A stretch of DNA of 64,000 bases from Flavobacterium nitrogenifigens. GTDB lineage: Bacteria; Bacteroidota; Bacteroidia; Flavobacteriales; Flavobacteriaceae. Every line of letters begins with the position of its first letter. Position 1 is the stretch's first letter. The stretch is taken from NCBI RefSeq assembly GCF_003254565.1, contig NZ_QJRI01000177.1, positions 1 through 64,000 of the forward strand, given 5' to 3'. The position numbers and the translations under genes are program-made. Under the pieces are notes generated by a model, which did no database searches, had not been told where the DNA came from, and saw nothing but the letters and a program-made list of their open reading frames with translations. Of this stretch, positions 52,075-60,527 are shown piece by piece.

Positions 52075-52082
52075 TATCTTTG
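52075..52082 (+). promoter_or_regulatory. -7 promoter box of the trp operon
   Basis: TATCTTTG, exact TAnnTTTG match; the predicted transcript begins near 52089, giving only about 12 nt before the leader peptide start. Confidence 0.65.
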
Positions 52083-52100
52083 TCACATCAAAATAAAGAA

Positions 52101-52157
52101 ATGAGAACAATTTTAAACAATACTTGGTGGTGGAGCAATTTACGTCAGACGTCGTGA
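52101..52157 (+). CDS. trpL: trp operon leader peptide
   Basis: 18 codons: MRTILNNTWWWSNLRQTS, then TGA. Three consecutive Trp codons (52125-52133) are far above chance in a low-Trp genome. It lies between an exact promoter box and a strong terminator that precedes trpE, the standard layout of ribosome-mediated attenuation. The last codons and stop (52151-52164) can pair with the terminator 5' arm and loop (see the finding on attenuation). Confidence 0.88.
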   Translation: MRTILNNTWWWSNLRQTS

Positions 52158-52197
52158 ACGAAGCTTCCTATGGTATTGTAAGAAATATAAAAATATA

Positions 52198-52231
52198 AAG
52201 GGCTTGTCATCACGACAAGCCCTTTTTTTTT
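52198..52231 (+). terminator. trp attenuator (rho-independent terminator)
   Basis: AAGGGCTTGTC, loop ATCAC, GACAAGCCC, then nine T; ends 47 nt before the trpE start. Bases 52202-52216 can instead pair with 52151-52164, which would dissolve the terminator. Confidence 0.9.
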
Positions 52232-52277
52232 GATCAAAACCGAAACATAAATTAACAACACATAAAAACTATATATT

Positions 52278-53678
52278 TTGAAACCTTTTATTCTTAATAC
52301 ACATTACAAACAAATTCTGGCAGATACGGTTACGCCAGTAAGCATTTATTTCAAAATCAGAGATGAATTTCCAAACAGCTTATTGCTAGAAAGTAGTGAC
52401 TATCACGGAAATGACAATAGTTTCTCTTACATCTGCTGCAATCCGATTGCTACTATAAAAATCGAAAATGAAGTTATCTCTAAAACTTTTCCAGACGGAA
52501 CTTCAGAGAAAATCGCTATTGATGCTTCGACTAATATTCCCCAGGTAATTCAGGAATTTTCAAGTCAGTTTCAATCAGAGAAAAACGATTTTAAATTCAT
52601 TAATAACGGTTTGTTCGGATATATCTCTTACGATGCAGTTCGTTATTTTGAGAAAGTTTCAATTGCAAAAAAAGATAATGCCACTTCAATTCCTGATGTT
52701 TTTTATGCTGTTTATCAAAATATTATTGCAATCAATCACTTCAAAAATGAAGCTTATATTTTTTGCCACAGCGTTGACAATAAAAACAACATTGCAGAAA
52801 TCGAGCAATTGCTTCAATCTAGAAACATTGCCTCTTATAAATTTTCTAAAGAAGGTGAAGGTTTTTCTAACCTAACCGATGAAGAATTTAAAGCAAATGT
52901 AGCTTTAGCTAAAAAACATTGCTACCGCGGAGATGTTTTTCAATTGGTTCTTTCTCGCCGATTTACACAAGGTTTCAAAGGAGACGAATTTAATGTTTAC
53001 AGAGCTTTAAGAAGCATTAATCCTTCTCCATATTTATTCTTTTTTGATTATGGAGATTTCAAAATATTCGGTTCTTCTCCAGAAGCTCAAATTATCGTAA
53101 AAAACAGAAAAGCTGAAATTCATCCAATTGCTGGAACTTTCAAAAGAACTGGAAATGATGAGCGTGATGCACTTTTAGCAAAAGAACTTTCTGAAGATAA
53201 AAAAGAAAATAGCGAACACGTTATGCTAGTCGATTTGGCAAGAAATGATCTGAGCAGAAACGGACATGATGTAAACGTAGAAAAATACAGAGAAGTTCAG
53301 TTTTTCTCTCACGTAATTCACTTGGTTTCTAAAGTTACAGGACATTTACACGATAAAGCAACAACAATGCAAGTCGTAGCCGATACTTTTCCTGCAGGAA
53401 CTTTAAGCGGTGCTCCAAAACACAGAGCGATGCAGTTAATTGAAGAATGTGAAAAAACAAACCGTAATTTCTACGGAGGCGCAATCGGGGTTATGGACTT
53501 TGACGGAAACTTTAATCACGCGATTATGATTCGAACGTTCCTTTCAAAAAATCATCAATTGCACTGTCAAGCGGGAGCTGGAATCGTAGCAAGCTCTGAT
53601 GAAGAAAGCGAAATGCAGGAAGTTTATAATAAATTAAGAGCATTGAATACAGCGCTAGAAATGGCAGAACAGATTTAG
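52278..53678 (+). CDS. trpE: Anthranilate synthase component I
   Basis: 466 aa beginning at a TTG; no ATG is near and the family N-terminus fits this position (KPFILNTHYKQILADTVTPVSIY). The C-terminal chorismate-binding domain has the catalytic segments RRFTQGFKGDEFNVYRALRSINPSPYLFFFDYGDF, HPIAGTFKRTGNDERDALLAKEL, SEHVMLVDLARNDLSRNG, PAGTLSGAPKHRAM and GGAIGVMDFDG. Converts chorismate and ammonia (supplied by TrpG) to anthranilate. First structural gene after the attenuator. Confidence 0.96.
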   Translation: MKPFILNTHYKQILADTVTPVSIYFKIRDEFPNSLLLESSDYHGNDNSFSYICCNPIATIKIENEVISKTFPDGTSEKIAIDASTNIPQVIQEFSSQFQSEKNDFKFINNGLFGYISYDAVRYFEKVSIAKKDNATSIPDVFYAVYQNIIAINHFKNEAYIFCHSVDNKNNIAEIEQLLQSRNIASYKFSKEGEGFSNLTDEEFKANVALAKKHCYRGDVFQLVLSRRFTQGFKGDEFNVYRALRSINPSPYLFFFDYGDFKIFGSSPEAQIIVKNRKAEIHPIAGTFKRTGNDERDALLAKELSEDKKENSEHVMLVDLARNDLSRNGHDVNVEKYREVQFFSHVIHLVSKVTGHLHDKATTMQVVADTFPAGTLSGAPKHRAMQLIEECEKTNRNFYGGAIGVMDFDGNFNHAIMIRTFLSKNHQLHCQAGAGIVASSDEESEMQEVYNKLRALNTALEMAEQI

Positions 53679-53760
53679 TTTCAAGTTTTTTTAGTTTCAG
53701 GTTTCAAGTTATTGGAACGTGAAACTTGAAACTTGAAACCTGAAACCTTAAACTTGAAAC
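53679..53760. repeat. GTTTCAAGTTTCAGG-family inverted repeat, trpE-lipoprotein gap
   Basis: AGTTTCAGGTTTCAAGTT pairs with AACTTGAAAC...CTGAAAC over about 75 bp. Two further members lie at 54903-54973 and 56468-56543, each in a trp operon gap. The arms contain no coding frame. Confidence 0.85.
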
Positions 53761-53792
53761 AATTAAAAAACAAACCATAAAAACCACAAACT

Positions 53793-54236
53793 ATGAAAAA
53801 AGCAGTATCAATTTTAGTTTTAATCATTACTATGACTTCTTGTAATTCAGAAAAAAAACAAAACCCGATTGAAGGAACCTGGCGTCTTATATCAGCTGAA
53901 ACCACAGAGAAAGATTCGACTTTTTCAACTTTCAATACAAAAACAAAAATGATCAAGATTATTAACGATACACATTTTGCCTTTTTTAATCATGATTTAA
54001 AACACGGAAAAGATACAACAGCAGCATTGTTCTTTGGCGGAGGCGGAAAATATACTTTAAAAGACAGTATTTATTCAGAACATTTAGAGTTTTTCAACAA
54101 CCGCGATTGGGAAGATAGCAAATTTGAATTTGTGGTGAAAGTTCAAAACGACACCTTAATTCAAAAAGGAGTAGAAAAAGTAGAAAAATTAGGTGTAGAT
54201 CGTGTTATCGTAGAAAAATACGTTCGAGAAAAATAA
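53793..54236 (+). CDS. Small lipoprotein inserted between trpE and trpG
   Basis: 147 aa. Signal peptide with lipobox TSCNSEK (Cys17). The mature part begins PIEGTWRLISAETTEKDS and ends VDRVIVEKYVREK, a lipocalin-like DUF4488-type pattern common in Bacteroidota (a guess from pattern). No enzyme of tryptophan synthesis is indicated. It is in line with the trp genes and with no terminator between, so it is probably transcribed with them. Confidence 0.7.
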   Translation: MKKAVSILVLIITMTSCNSEKKQNPIEGTWRLISAETTEKDSTFSTFNTKTKMIKIINDTHFAFFNHDLKHGKDTTAALFFGGGGKYTLKDSIYSEHLEFFNNRDWEDSKFEFVVKVQNDTLIQKGVEKVEKLGVDRVIVEKYVREK

Positions 54237-54244
54237 AAAATTTA

Positions 54245-54330
54245 GTTGCCAGTCTCAGTTTCTCCCGATAGCTATCGGGATCAGCAAAAAAACTTAGTAA
54301 CTCAGAACCTTAGCAACTTAGAACCTTAAA
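54245..54330. repeat. CCCGATAGCTATCGGG palindrome and CTTAG-family repeat
   Basis: A perfect 18-bp palindrome at 54263-54280 (TCCCGATAGCTATCGGGA) sits beside CTTAGTAACTCAGAACCTTAG words shared with 20270, 32675 and 55402. Intergenic between the lipoprotein and trpG. Confidence 0.75.
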
Positions 54331-54334
54331 AAAA

Positions 54335-54901
54335 ATGAAAAAAATTTTAGTTATAGACAATTACGATAGTTTCACTTACAATTTAGTGCACTATTTAGAA
54401 GACTTAGACTGTGAAGTTACCGTTTACAGAAACGATGAATTTGATATTGATGAAATTGCATCTTTCGAGAAAATATTGCTTTCACCAGGACCTGGAATTC
54501 CTGATGAAGCTGGTTTATTAAAAGCAGTAATCGAAAAATACAGTCCTACAAAAAGCATTCTTGGCGTTTGTTTAGGACAGCAGGCAATTGGAGAAGTTTT
54601 TGGCGGAACGCTTTCAAACCTTGACAAAGTATATCACGGAGTGGCTACGAATGTAAAGACTTTAGTAGATGACGAAATTTTGTTTGAAGGTTTAGGAAAT
54701 GAATTCGAAGTTGGAAGATACCATTCTTGGGTTGTTGACAGCAATTTGCCTGAAGATTTAGAAGCAACTTCTGTTGACGAAAACGGACAAATTATGTCTT
54801 TACGCCACAAAAATTATGATGTAAGAGGCGTTCAATTTCACCCAGAAAGCGTTTTGACACCAAATGGGAAAAAGATTTTAGAGAATTGGATTAAGAGTTA
54901 A
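54335..54901 (+). CDS. trpG: Anthranilate synthase component II (glutamine amidotransferase)
   Basis: 188 aa class I amidotransferase. Nucleophile in GVCLGQQAIGEVFGG, and His/Glu in VQFHPESV; oxyanion strand LLSPGPGIPDEAG. Supplies ammonia from glutamine to TrpE. Also could serve p-aminobenzoate synthesis as a shared subunit, as is known for some bacteria; context in the trp operon makes the anthranilate role primary. Confidence 0.95.
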   Translation: MKKILVIDNYDSFTYNLVHYLEDLDCEVTVYRNDEFDIDEIASFEKILLSPGPGIPDEAGLLKAVIEKYSPTKSILGVCLGQQAIGEVFGGTLSNLDKVYHGVATNVKTLVDDEILFEGLGNEFEVGRYHSWVVDSNLPEDLEATSVDENGQIMSLRHKNYDVRGVQFHPESVLTPNGKKILENWIKS

Positions 54902-54902
54902 A

Positions 54903-54973
54903 AAAGGTTTCAAGTTTCAGGTTTCAAGTTCTTGGAACGTCAAACAAAACTTGAAACCTGAAACCTGAAACAA
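54903..54973. repeat. GTTTCAAGTTTCAGG-family inverted repeat, trpG-GNAT gap
   Basis: Second member of the family at 53679: GGTTTCAAGTTTCAGGTTTC against GAAACCTGAAACCTGAAAC about 45 nt on, with the same order of words. Confidence 0.85.
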
Positions 54974-54986
54974 AAAAACAAAACCA

Positions 54987-55394
54987 ATGGAAATAACAAT
55001 TTTAGAAACCCGAGAAATAAATATTGAAGATATTTTAGTCTTATATAAAGCAAATGAATGGAGTTCAGCTAGTAAACCAAACGAATTGTACAACGGATTA
55101 TTAAATTCAGAAACATTAGTAACGGCTTGGGAAGGCAAAAAACTTGTTGGACTTGGGAATGCAATTTCTGATGGATTCTTAACAGTTTATTATCCGCATT
55201 TGCTAGTACTTCCTGAATATCAAGGAAAAGGAATTGGAAAATTGATTTTGGATAAAATGCAAGAAAAATACAGCCACTTTCACATGCAAATGTTAACGGC
55301 AGATGGGAAATCGGTTGATTTTTATAAAAAAAATGGTTTCGAAAGGGCTGGAAAAACAGAACCCATGTGGATTTATCAAGGGAATGAACATTAA
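54987..55394 (+). CDS. GNAT-family acetyltransferase inserted in the trp operon
   Basis: 135 aa. GNAT motif A LPEYQGKGIGKLILDKMQEKY and SVDFYKKNGF. Not a trp enzyme; acceptor unknown. It lies between trpG and trpD, flanked by repeats of two different families, suggesting insertion of a block into the operon. Likely expressed with the operon. Confidence 0.88.
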   Translation: MEITILETREINIEDILVLYKANEWSSASKPNELYNGLLNSETLVTAWEGKKLVGLGNAISDGFLTVYYPHLLVLPEYQGKGIGKLILDKMQEKYSHFHMQMLTADGKSVDFYKKNGFERAGKTEPMWIYQGNEH

Positions 55395-55399
55395 TAAAA

Positions 55400-55465
55400 G
55401 TATTCAGTCCCAGTCTCAGTAAAAACCTTAGAATCTCAGCATCTCAGAACCTTAGCAACTTAAAA
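55400..55465. repeat. CTTAGAATCTCAG-family repeat before trpD
   Basis: CAGTCCCAGTCTCAG followed by CTTAGAATCTCAGCATCTCAG and CCTTAGCAACTTA; same words as 20270, 32675 and 54285. It ends next to the trpD start. Confidence 0.75.
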
Positions 55466-55471
55466 GAAAAA

Positions 55472-56464
55472 ATGAAAACTATATTAAACAAATTAATCAA
55501 CCACGAAGTGCTTACTAAAGAAGAAGCCAAACAAGTATTGATTAATATTTCAAGCGGTCAATATAATCCAAATCAGATTTCGGCATTTTTGACTGTTTTT
55601 ATGATGCGAAGCATAACAATTGACGAACTTTCGGGCTTTCGTGAAGCTTTATTAGACTTATGTATTCGTGTCGATTTATCAGCCTACAACACCATCGACT
55701 TATGTGGAACGGGCGGTGACGGAAAAGATACTTTCAATATTTCAACTTTAGCTTCTTTTGTATCGGCTGGCGCAGGAATAAAAGTGGCAAAACACGGAAA
55801 TTACGGAGTTTCATCTATTTCTGGATCAAGCAATGTAATGGAAAAAATGGGAATAAAATTCAGCAACGATCCTTCATTTTTAGAAAAATGTATTGATCAG
55901 GCCGGAATCTGTGTCTTGCACGCTCCCCTATTTCACCCAGCCATGAAAAATGTTGGTCCAATTAGAAAAGAATTGGCGGTAAAAACATTCTTCAATATGT
56001 TAGGCCCAATGGTAAATCCGTCATTTCCGCAAAATCAATTAGTTGGAGTTTTCAACTTAGAATTGGCAAGAATGTACGCTTATTTATATCAAAATACCGA
56101 TGTGAATTTTACCATCTTACATTCGCTTGACGGATATGATGAAATTTCATTAACTGGCCCGACAAAAACAATTTCTAATCACATGGAAGGAATGTTGAAT
56201 CCAGAAGATTTTGGCGTTCATCTTTTATCTCAATCCGAAATTGAAGGTGGAAAAACCATCGAAGAATCTGCAGAAATTTTTACAAATATAATTTCAGGAA
56301 AAGGAAACGAAGCGCAGAATAATGTAGTTTGCGCGAATGCGGCAATGGCAATCGCAACGGTTACAAAATGTTCTCCAAAAGAAGGATTTGAATTAGCAAA
56401 AGAAAGTCTATTGTCAGGAAAAGGATTAAAAGCTTTACAGAAATTACAAGAATTAAGTAAATAA
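55472..56464 (+). CDS. trpD: Anthranilate phosphoribosyltransferase
   Basis: 330 aa. Class IV phosphoribosyltransferase with the PRPP/metal loop GTGGDGKDTFNIST, AKHGNYGVSSISGSSNVME and VGPIRKELAVKTFFNMLGPMVNP. Joins anthranilate to PRPP. Not fused to trpG, unlike enterobacteria. Followed by trpC. Confidence 0.96.
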   Translation: MKTILNKLINHEVLTKEEAKQVLINISSGQYNPNQISAFLTVFMMRSITIDELSGFREALLDLCIRVDLSAYNTIDLCGTGGDGKDTFNISTLASFVSAGAGIKVAKHGNYGVSSISGSSNVMEKMGIKFSNDPSFLEKCIDQAGICVLHAPLFHPAMKNVGPIRKELAVKTFFNMLGPMVNPSFPQNQLVGVFNLELARMYAYLYQNTDVNFTILHSLDGYDEISLTGPTKTISNHMEGMLNPEDFGVHLLSQSEIEGGKTIEESAEIFTNIISGKGNEAQNNVVCANAAMAIATVTKCSPKEGFELAKESLLSGKGLKALQKLQELSK

Positions 56465-56467
56465 ATT

Positions 56468-56543
56468 TTGTTTCAAGTTTCAGGTTTCAAGTTATTTTGA
56501 ACGTTCTACAACTTGAAACATGAAACGTGAAACGTGAAACAAA
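56468..56543. repeat. GTTTCAAGTTTCAGG-family inverted repeat, trpD-trpC gap
   Basis: Third member of the family at 53679 and 54903, about 75 bp, with ACTTGAAACATGAAACGTGAAAC as the right-hand arm words. Confidence 0.85.
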
Positions 56544-56549
56544 ACAATA

Positions 56550-57335
56550 ATGAACATTTTAGATAAAATCATAATAGACAAAAAACAAGAAGTTGTTCTA
56601 AAGAAATCAATTATTCCAGTTTCTCAATTGGAAGCTTCTGTATTTTTTGGAAAACAAACTATTTCTCTTAGCCAGAAATTAAGAGAAAGCAATTCTGGAA
56701 TTATCGCAGAACACAAACGCCGTTCGCCTTCAAAATCAATCATCAACAATAATTTTACAGTTGAAGAAGTGGTGAAAGGTTACGAAAATGCAGGCGCTTG
56801 CGGAATTTCAGTTTTAACCGATGGTAAGTATTTTGGTGGTTCTCTTGACGATTTACTTTTAGCAAGAGCTTCAGTAAATATTCCGCTATTGCGAAAAGAA
56901 TTTATTGTAGACGAATATCAAATCCTTGAAGCAAAAGCACACGGAGCCGATTTGATTCTATTAATCGCAGCGGTTTTAACCCGAGAAGAAATTAAATCAT
57001 TATCTGAATTCGCAAAAAGTTTAGGTTTAGAAGTTTTATTGGAAGTTCATAATCAAGAAGAACTAGAAAAATCGATTATGCCAACTTTAGATATGATCGG
57101 TGTGAATAACAGAAGCTTAAAAACATTCGAAGTAAGCTTAGATTTCAGTAAAGAACTAGCATCCCAAATTCCAAACGATTTTGTAAAAGTATCCGAAAGC
57201 GGAATCTCATCAATTGAAGCCATCCAAGAATTAAAACCATACGGCTACAAAGGTTTCCTAATTGGAGAAAACTTCATGAAAACCGACAACGCGGGACAAG
57301 CAGCAACGGATTTTATTAAAAATCTGGGCGTTTAA
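56550..57335 (+). CDS. trpC: Indole-3-glycerol-phosphate synthase
   Basis: 261 aa TIM barrel. Key segments IIAEHKRRSPSKS, FGGSLDDLLLAR, LLRKEFIVDEYQ, GVNNRSLKTFEVSLD and VSESGISS match the family, including the Lys and Glu catalytic residues. Ring-closes the carboxyphenylamino-deoxyribulose phosphate. Not fused to trpF in this genome. Confidence 0.95.
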   Translation: MNILDKIIIDKKQEVVLKKSIIPVSQLEASVFFGKQTISLSQKLRESNSGIIAEHKRRSPSKSIINNNFTVEEVVKGYENAGACGISVLTDGKYFGGSLDDLLLARASVNIPLLRKEFIVDEYQILEAKAHGADLILLIAAVLTREEIKSLSEFAKSLGLEVLLEVHNQEELEKSIMPTLDMIGVNNRSLKTFEVSLDFSKELASQIPNDFVKVSESGISSIEAIQELKPYGYKGFLIGENFMKTDNAGQAATDFIKNLGV

Positions 57336-57338
57336 AAA

Positions 57339-57389
57339 ATAGCCACGAATTCACGAATGATTGTAAATTAAATTCGTGAATTCGTGGCA
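57339..57389. repeat. TTCGTGGC-family inverted repeat, trpC-trpF gap
   Basis: GCCACGAATTCACGAAT pairs with ATTCGTGAATTCGTGGC; the same family as 35031-36070. A GCGAAC/TTTGCG element follows at 57397-57460, before trpF. Confidence 0.85.
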
Positions 57390-57475
57390 GAAAAACTTTG
57401 CGAACTTTTTCGCATTTTAAACACAATACAGAAAGAAAAACCTTAGCGCGCTTTGCGTTAAAAACACACAACGAA

Positions 57476-58108
57476 ATGAAACTCAAAATATGCGGTATGA
57501 AATATCCTGAAAATATTCTCGAAGTAGGCGCGCTCCTACCCGATTATATGGGATTTATTTTCTGGGAAAAATCCGCGCGATATTTTAACGGAACCATTCC
57601 TGAACTTATAAAAACAGTTAAAAAAGTAGGCGTTTTTGTAGATCAGAGTCAGGAAGAAATTCTGGAAAAAGTTGCAAAATACAATTTACAAGCCATTCAA
57701 TTACACGGACATGAATCGGTTGAATTTTTATCAGAATTAAAAAATCAATTAGCAAAGAAAATTGAAATCATAAAAGTATTTTCGGCAGATGAAAATTTTG
57801 ATTTCGAAACAATTAAGCCTTTCGAAAATGTCTGCGATTATTTTCTGTTTGACACAAAAGGAAAGCTTCCAGGCGGAAACGGAACAACTTTCGACTGGAC
57901 AATATTAAAAAAATACAATTCAAAAAAACCTTTCTTTTTGAGCGGTGGCATCGGAATGAAGGAATTAAAAGCCATTGAAGAAATTTCAAAAACCAATTTA
58001 CCGATCTACGCTGTCGATGTAAATAGTAAATTTGAAATCGAACCAGGGCTGAAAAATAAAAATCTATTTAGCAATTTCAAACGCAAATTTGATGTTGCCA
58101 ACTTTTAA
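57476..58108 (+). CDS. trpF: Phosphoribosylanthranilate isomerase
   Basis: 210 aa from ATG 57476; the frame extends upstream to 57398 but through a repeat. N-terminal LKICGMKYPENI, with VGVFVDQSQEEI, QLHGHE and DTKGKLPGGNGTTFDW as the substrate-binding loops, and the C-terminal AVDVNSKFEIEPGLK. Stands 12 nt ahead of trpB. Confidence 0.95.
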   Translation: MKLKICGMKYPENILEVGALLPDYMGFIFWEKSARYFNGTIPELIKTVKKVGVFVDQSQEEILEKVAKYNLQAIQLHGHESVEFLSELKNQLAKKIEIIKVFSADENFDFETIKPFENVCDYFLFDTKGKLPGGNGTTFDWTILKKYNSKKPFFLSGGIGMKELKAIEEISKTNLPIYAVDVNSKFEIEPGLKNKNLFSNFKRKFDVANF

Positions 58109-58120
58109 AATTTAAATAAA

Positions 58121-59302
58121 ATGAGTTTTAACGTTAACGAAAAAGGATATTACGGAGAATTTGGCGGTGCTTATATTCCAGAAATGTTATATCCAAATGT
58201 AGAAGAATTACGTCAGAAATATTTAAGCATAATGGATGAACCAGATTTTAAAGCAGAGTTCAACCAATTGCTTAAAGATTATGTGGGACGCCCTAGTCCG
58301 TTGTATTTTGCAAAACGTTTATCTGAAAAGTACAACACCAAAGTTTATCTAAAAAGAGAAGACTTAAACCATACCGGCGCGCACAAAGTAAACAATACGA
58401 TTGGTCAGATTTTATTAGCAAAACGTCTAGGCAAAAAAAGAATTATTGCCGAAACTGGAGCTGGCCAACACGGTGTTGCAACTGCAACAGTTTGCGCTTT
58501 AATGGGAATTGAATGCATCGTTTATATGGGCGAAATTGACATTGCACGTCAGGCACCAAACGTAGCGCGTATGAAAATGTTGGGCGCAGAAGTTCGTCCG
58601 GCACTTTCAGGTTCTAGAACTTTAAAAGATGCTACAAACGAGGCAATCCGCGATTGGATCAACAATCCTGTAGATACACATTATATTATTGGATCTGCAA
58701 TTGGACCGCATCCTTATCCTGATATGGTGACGCGTTTTCAGAGTATCATTTCAGAAGAAATCAAATGGCAGTTGAAAGAAAAAGAAGGACGCGAAAATCC
58801 TGATTACGTTGTGGCTTGTATCGGTGGAGGAAGTAATGCTGCTGGAACATACTATCACTTTTTGCATGAGCCAGAAGTTGGAATTATTGCCGTTGAAGCA
58901 GCTGGAAAAGGAGTTGATAGCGGTCATAGTGCGGCAACAAGCAAACTAGGTAAAGTTGGTGTTATACATGGCTGTAAAACGCTTTTAATGCAAACTCCTG
59001 ATGGACAAATTACAGAACCGTATTCTATTTCAGCAGGATTAGATTATCCTGGGGTTGGACCATTGCACGCACATTTAGCACAAACAGGACGCGGCGAATT
59101 TTTCTCTGTTACCGATGACGATGCTATGAATGCTGGTTTACAGCTTACAAAATTAGAAGGAATTATTCCGGCGATCGAAAGCGCACATGCGTTTGCAGTT
59201 TTGGATCAAAAGAAATTCAAACCTGAAGATATTGTAGTGATTAGCCTTTCTGGACGTGGCGATAAAGATTTAGATAATTACATTGATTACTTTAAATTGT
59301 AA
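58121..59302 (+). CDS. trpB: Tryptophan synthase beta chain
   Basis: 393 aa, PLP enzyme. Catalytic Lys in KREDLNHTGAHKVNNTIGQ, phosphate loop GGGSNA, and GRGDKDLDNY at the end. Condenses indole with serine. Closely spaced after trpF; trpA follows after two unrelated genes, so the alpha and beta genes are separated by about 1.2 kb, which is unusual. Confidence 0.97.
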   Translation: MSFNVNEKGYYGEFGGAYIPEMLYPNVEELRQKYLSIMDEPDFKAEFNQLLKDYVGRPSPLYFAKRLSEKYNTKVYLKREDLNHTGAHKVNNTIGQILLAKRLGKKRIIAETGAGQHGVATATVCALMGIECIVYMGEIDIARQAPNVARMKMLGAEVRPALSGSRTLKDATNEAIRDWINNPVDTHYIIGSAIGPHPYPDMVTRFQSIISEEIKWQLKEKEGRENPDYVVACIGGGSNAAGTYYHFLHEPEVGIIAVEAAGKGVDSGHSAATSKLGKVGVIHGCKTLLMQTPDGQITEPYSISAGLDYPGVGPLHAHLAQTGRGEFFSVTDDDAMNAGLQLTKLEGIIPAIESAHAFAVLDQKKFKPEDIVVISLSGRGDKDLDNYIDYFKL

Positions 59303-59358
59303 TAAAAGCATTAATTTGCACATCTCTAATCGCAACTATTAACGAGAAAAATATAATT

Positions 59359-59679
59359 ATGGAAAAGTTATTCTCATACGGAACATTAAGATCGAAACAA
59401 GTTCAAATGCAGATTTTTAAAAAAGTATTAGTTGGAACTCCAGATCAGCTCTTGGGTTATAAACTAAAAAGTTTACAGATCGAAGAAGAATTTGGAATGG
59501 CAGATTATGTGGTAGCAATTGCAAGTGAAAATGCGGAGGAAAATATACATGGCGTAGTTTTTAATGTTTCTAATGCAGATTTAGCAAAAGTCGATTTATT
59601 TGAATCTAATTCGTACAGAAGAGTTCAGGTTAAACTGCAATCTGGAACAGTTGCTTGGGTTTATACCGAAAACAAATAA
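59359..59679 (+). CDS. Gamma-glutamylcyclotransferase-like (AIG2/BtrG) protein
   Basis: 106 aa. Motif LFSYGTLRSKQVQMQIF near the N-terminus and VFNVSNADLAKVDLFES carrying the conserved Glu. Family enzymes cyclise gamma-glutamyl amines. Inserted between trpB and trpA, 9 nt before the nitrilase gene, and probably co-transcribed with it. No tryptophan role known. Confidence 0.85.
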   Translation: MEKLFSYGTLRSKQVQMQIFKKVLVGTPDQLLGYKLKSLQIEEEFGMADYVVAIASENAEENIHGVVFNVSNADLAKVDLFESNSYRRVQVKLQSGTVAWVYTENK

Positions 59680-59688
59680 TTGAAAAAA

Positions 59689-60426
59689 ATGATTTTAGCG
59701 GCCGCACAGACAAAACCAAAACGTGGAAATATTGCTTCAAATTTATTAGACCATTATCGGCTTATTGAATTGGCGGCACAAAATGGAGCTCAACTAATCG
59801 CTTTTCCTGAAATGTCAATTACTGGATATGAAAGAGAAAATGCTAAGGAATTGGCTTTCGCCGAAGATGATTACAGAATAGACCATCTGAAAGATTTGGC
59901 AACCGACAATAACATTGTCATTATTGCTGGTGCTCCAATTTTAATTGAAAATCAATTGTTTATTGGCGAATTTATAATTGCTCCCAACGATTCGGTTTCT
60001 ATTTATACGAAACAGTTCTTGCATGAAGGCGAAGATGAATTTTTCCAGTCTTCTTTTGACAATAATCCGATGGTTACGATTGAAGACCAAAATATTGCAT
60101 TTGCGATTTGTGCTGATATTGACAATCCGAAACATGCTGAAAATGCTGCAAAAAATAACGCAGATATTTATATTGCGAGCATTTTCTTTTCGCCAAACGG
60201 TATTCCGAATGCGTACAGAGATTTACAAAATTATGCTGAGAAACATAAAATGAATGTTTTGATGTCCAATTTCAGCGGAGAATCTTGGGGTTCACCTTCG
60301 GCTGGACAAAGCGCTTTTTGGAATAATAAAGGAGAATTAATTGGTCAAATGAATGGCTCAGATTCTGGTTTATTATTGGTTGAAAAACAAAATAATGATT
60401 GGATAAGTAAAATCATAACAGTTTAA
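59689..60426 (+). CDS. Carbon-nitrogen hydrolase (nitrilase superfamily)
   Basis: 245 aa from ATG 59689; a TTG start three codons earlier (59680) directly follows the previous stop and is an alternative. Catalytic triad Glu in FPEMSITGYE, Lys in YTKQFLHEGEDE and Cys in FAICADID. Hydrolyses an amide or nitrile; the substrate is not evident. Sits between trpB and trpA with the cyclotransferase-like gene. Confidence 0.88.
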   Translation: MILAAAQTKPKRGNIASNLLDHYRLIELAAQNGAQLIAFPEMSITGYERENAKELAFAEDDYRIDHLKDLATDNNIVIIAGAPILIENQLFIGEFIIAPNDSVSIYTKQFLHEGEDEFFQSSFDNNPMVTIEDQNIAFAICADIDNPKHAENAAKNNADIYIASIFFSPNGIPNAYRDLQNYAEKHKMNVLMSNFSGESWGSPSAGQSAFWNNKGELIGQMNGSDSGLLLVEKQNNDWISKIITV

Positions 60427-60511
60427 GTTCCTGCAAGGTTTTCAAAACCTTGTAGGTATAATTAAATCACATAAAATAAGAAACTTACAAGGTTTTAAAA
60501 ACCTTACAGGA
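60425..60511. repeat. AAGGTTTTCAAAACCTT-family inverted repeats before trpA
   Basis: CTGCAAGGTTTTCAAAACCTTGTAGG and TTACAAGGTTTTAAAAACC followed by TTACAGG: two dyads in the nitrilase-trpA gap, related to the ACAGGTTTTTAAAACCTGT dyad inside the REP-like array at 46413 and 46638. Confidence 0.8.
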
Positions 60512-60527
60512 GAAAAACACACTAAAA

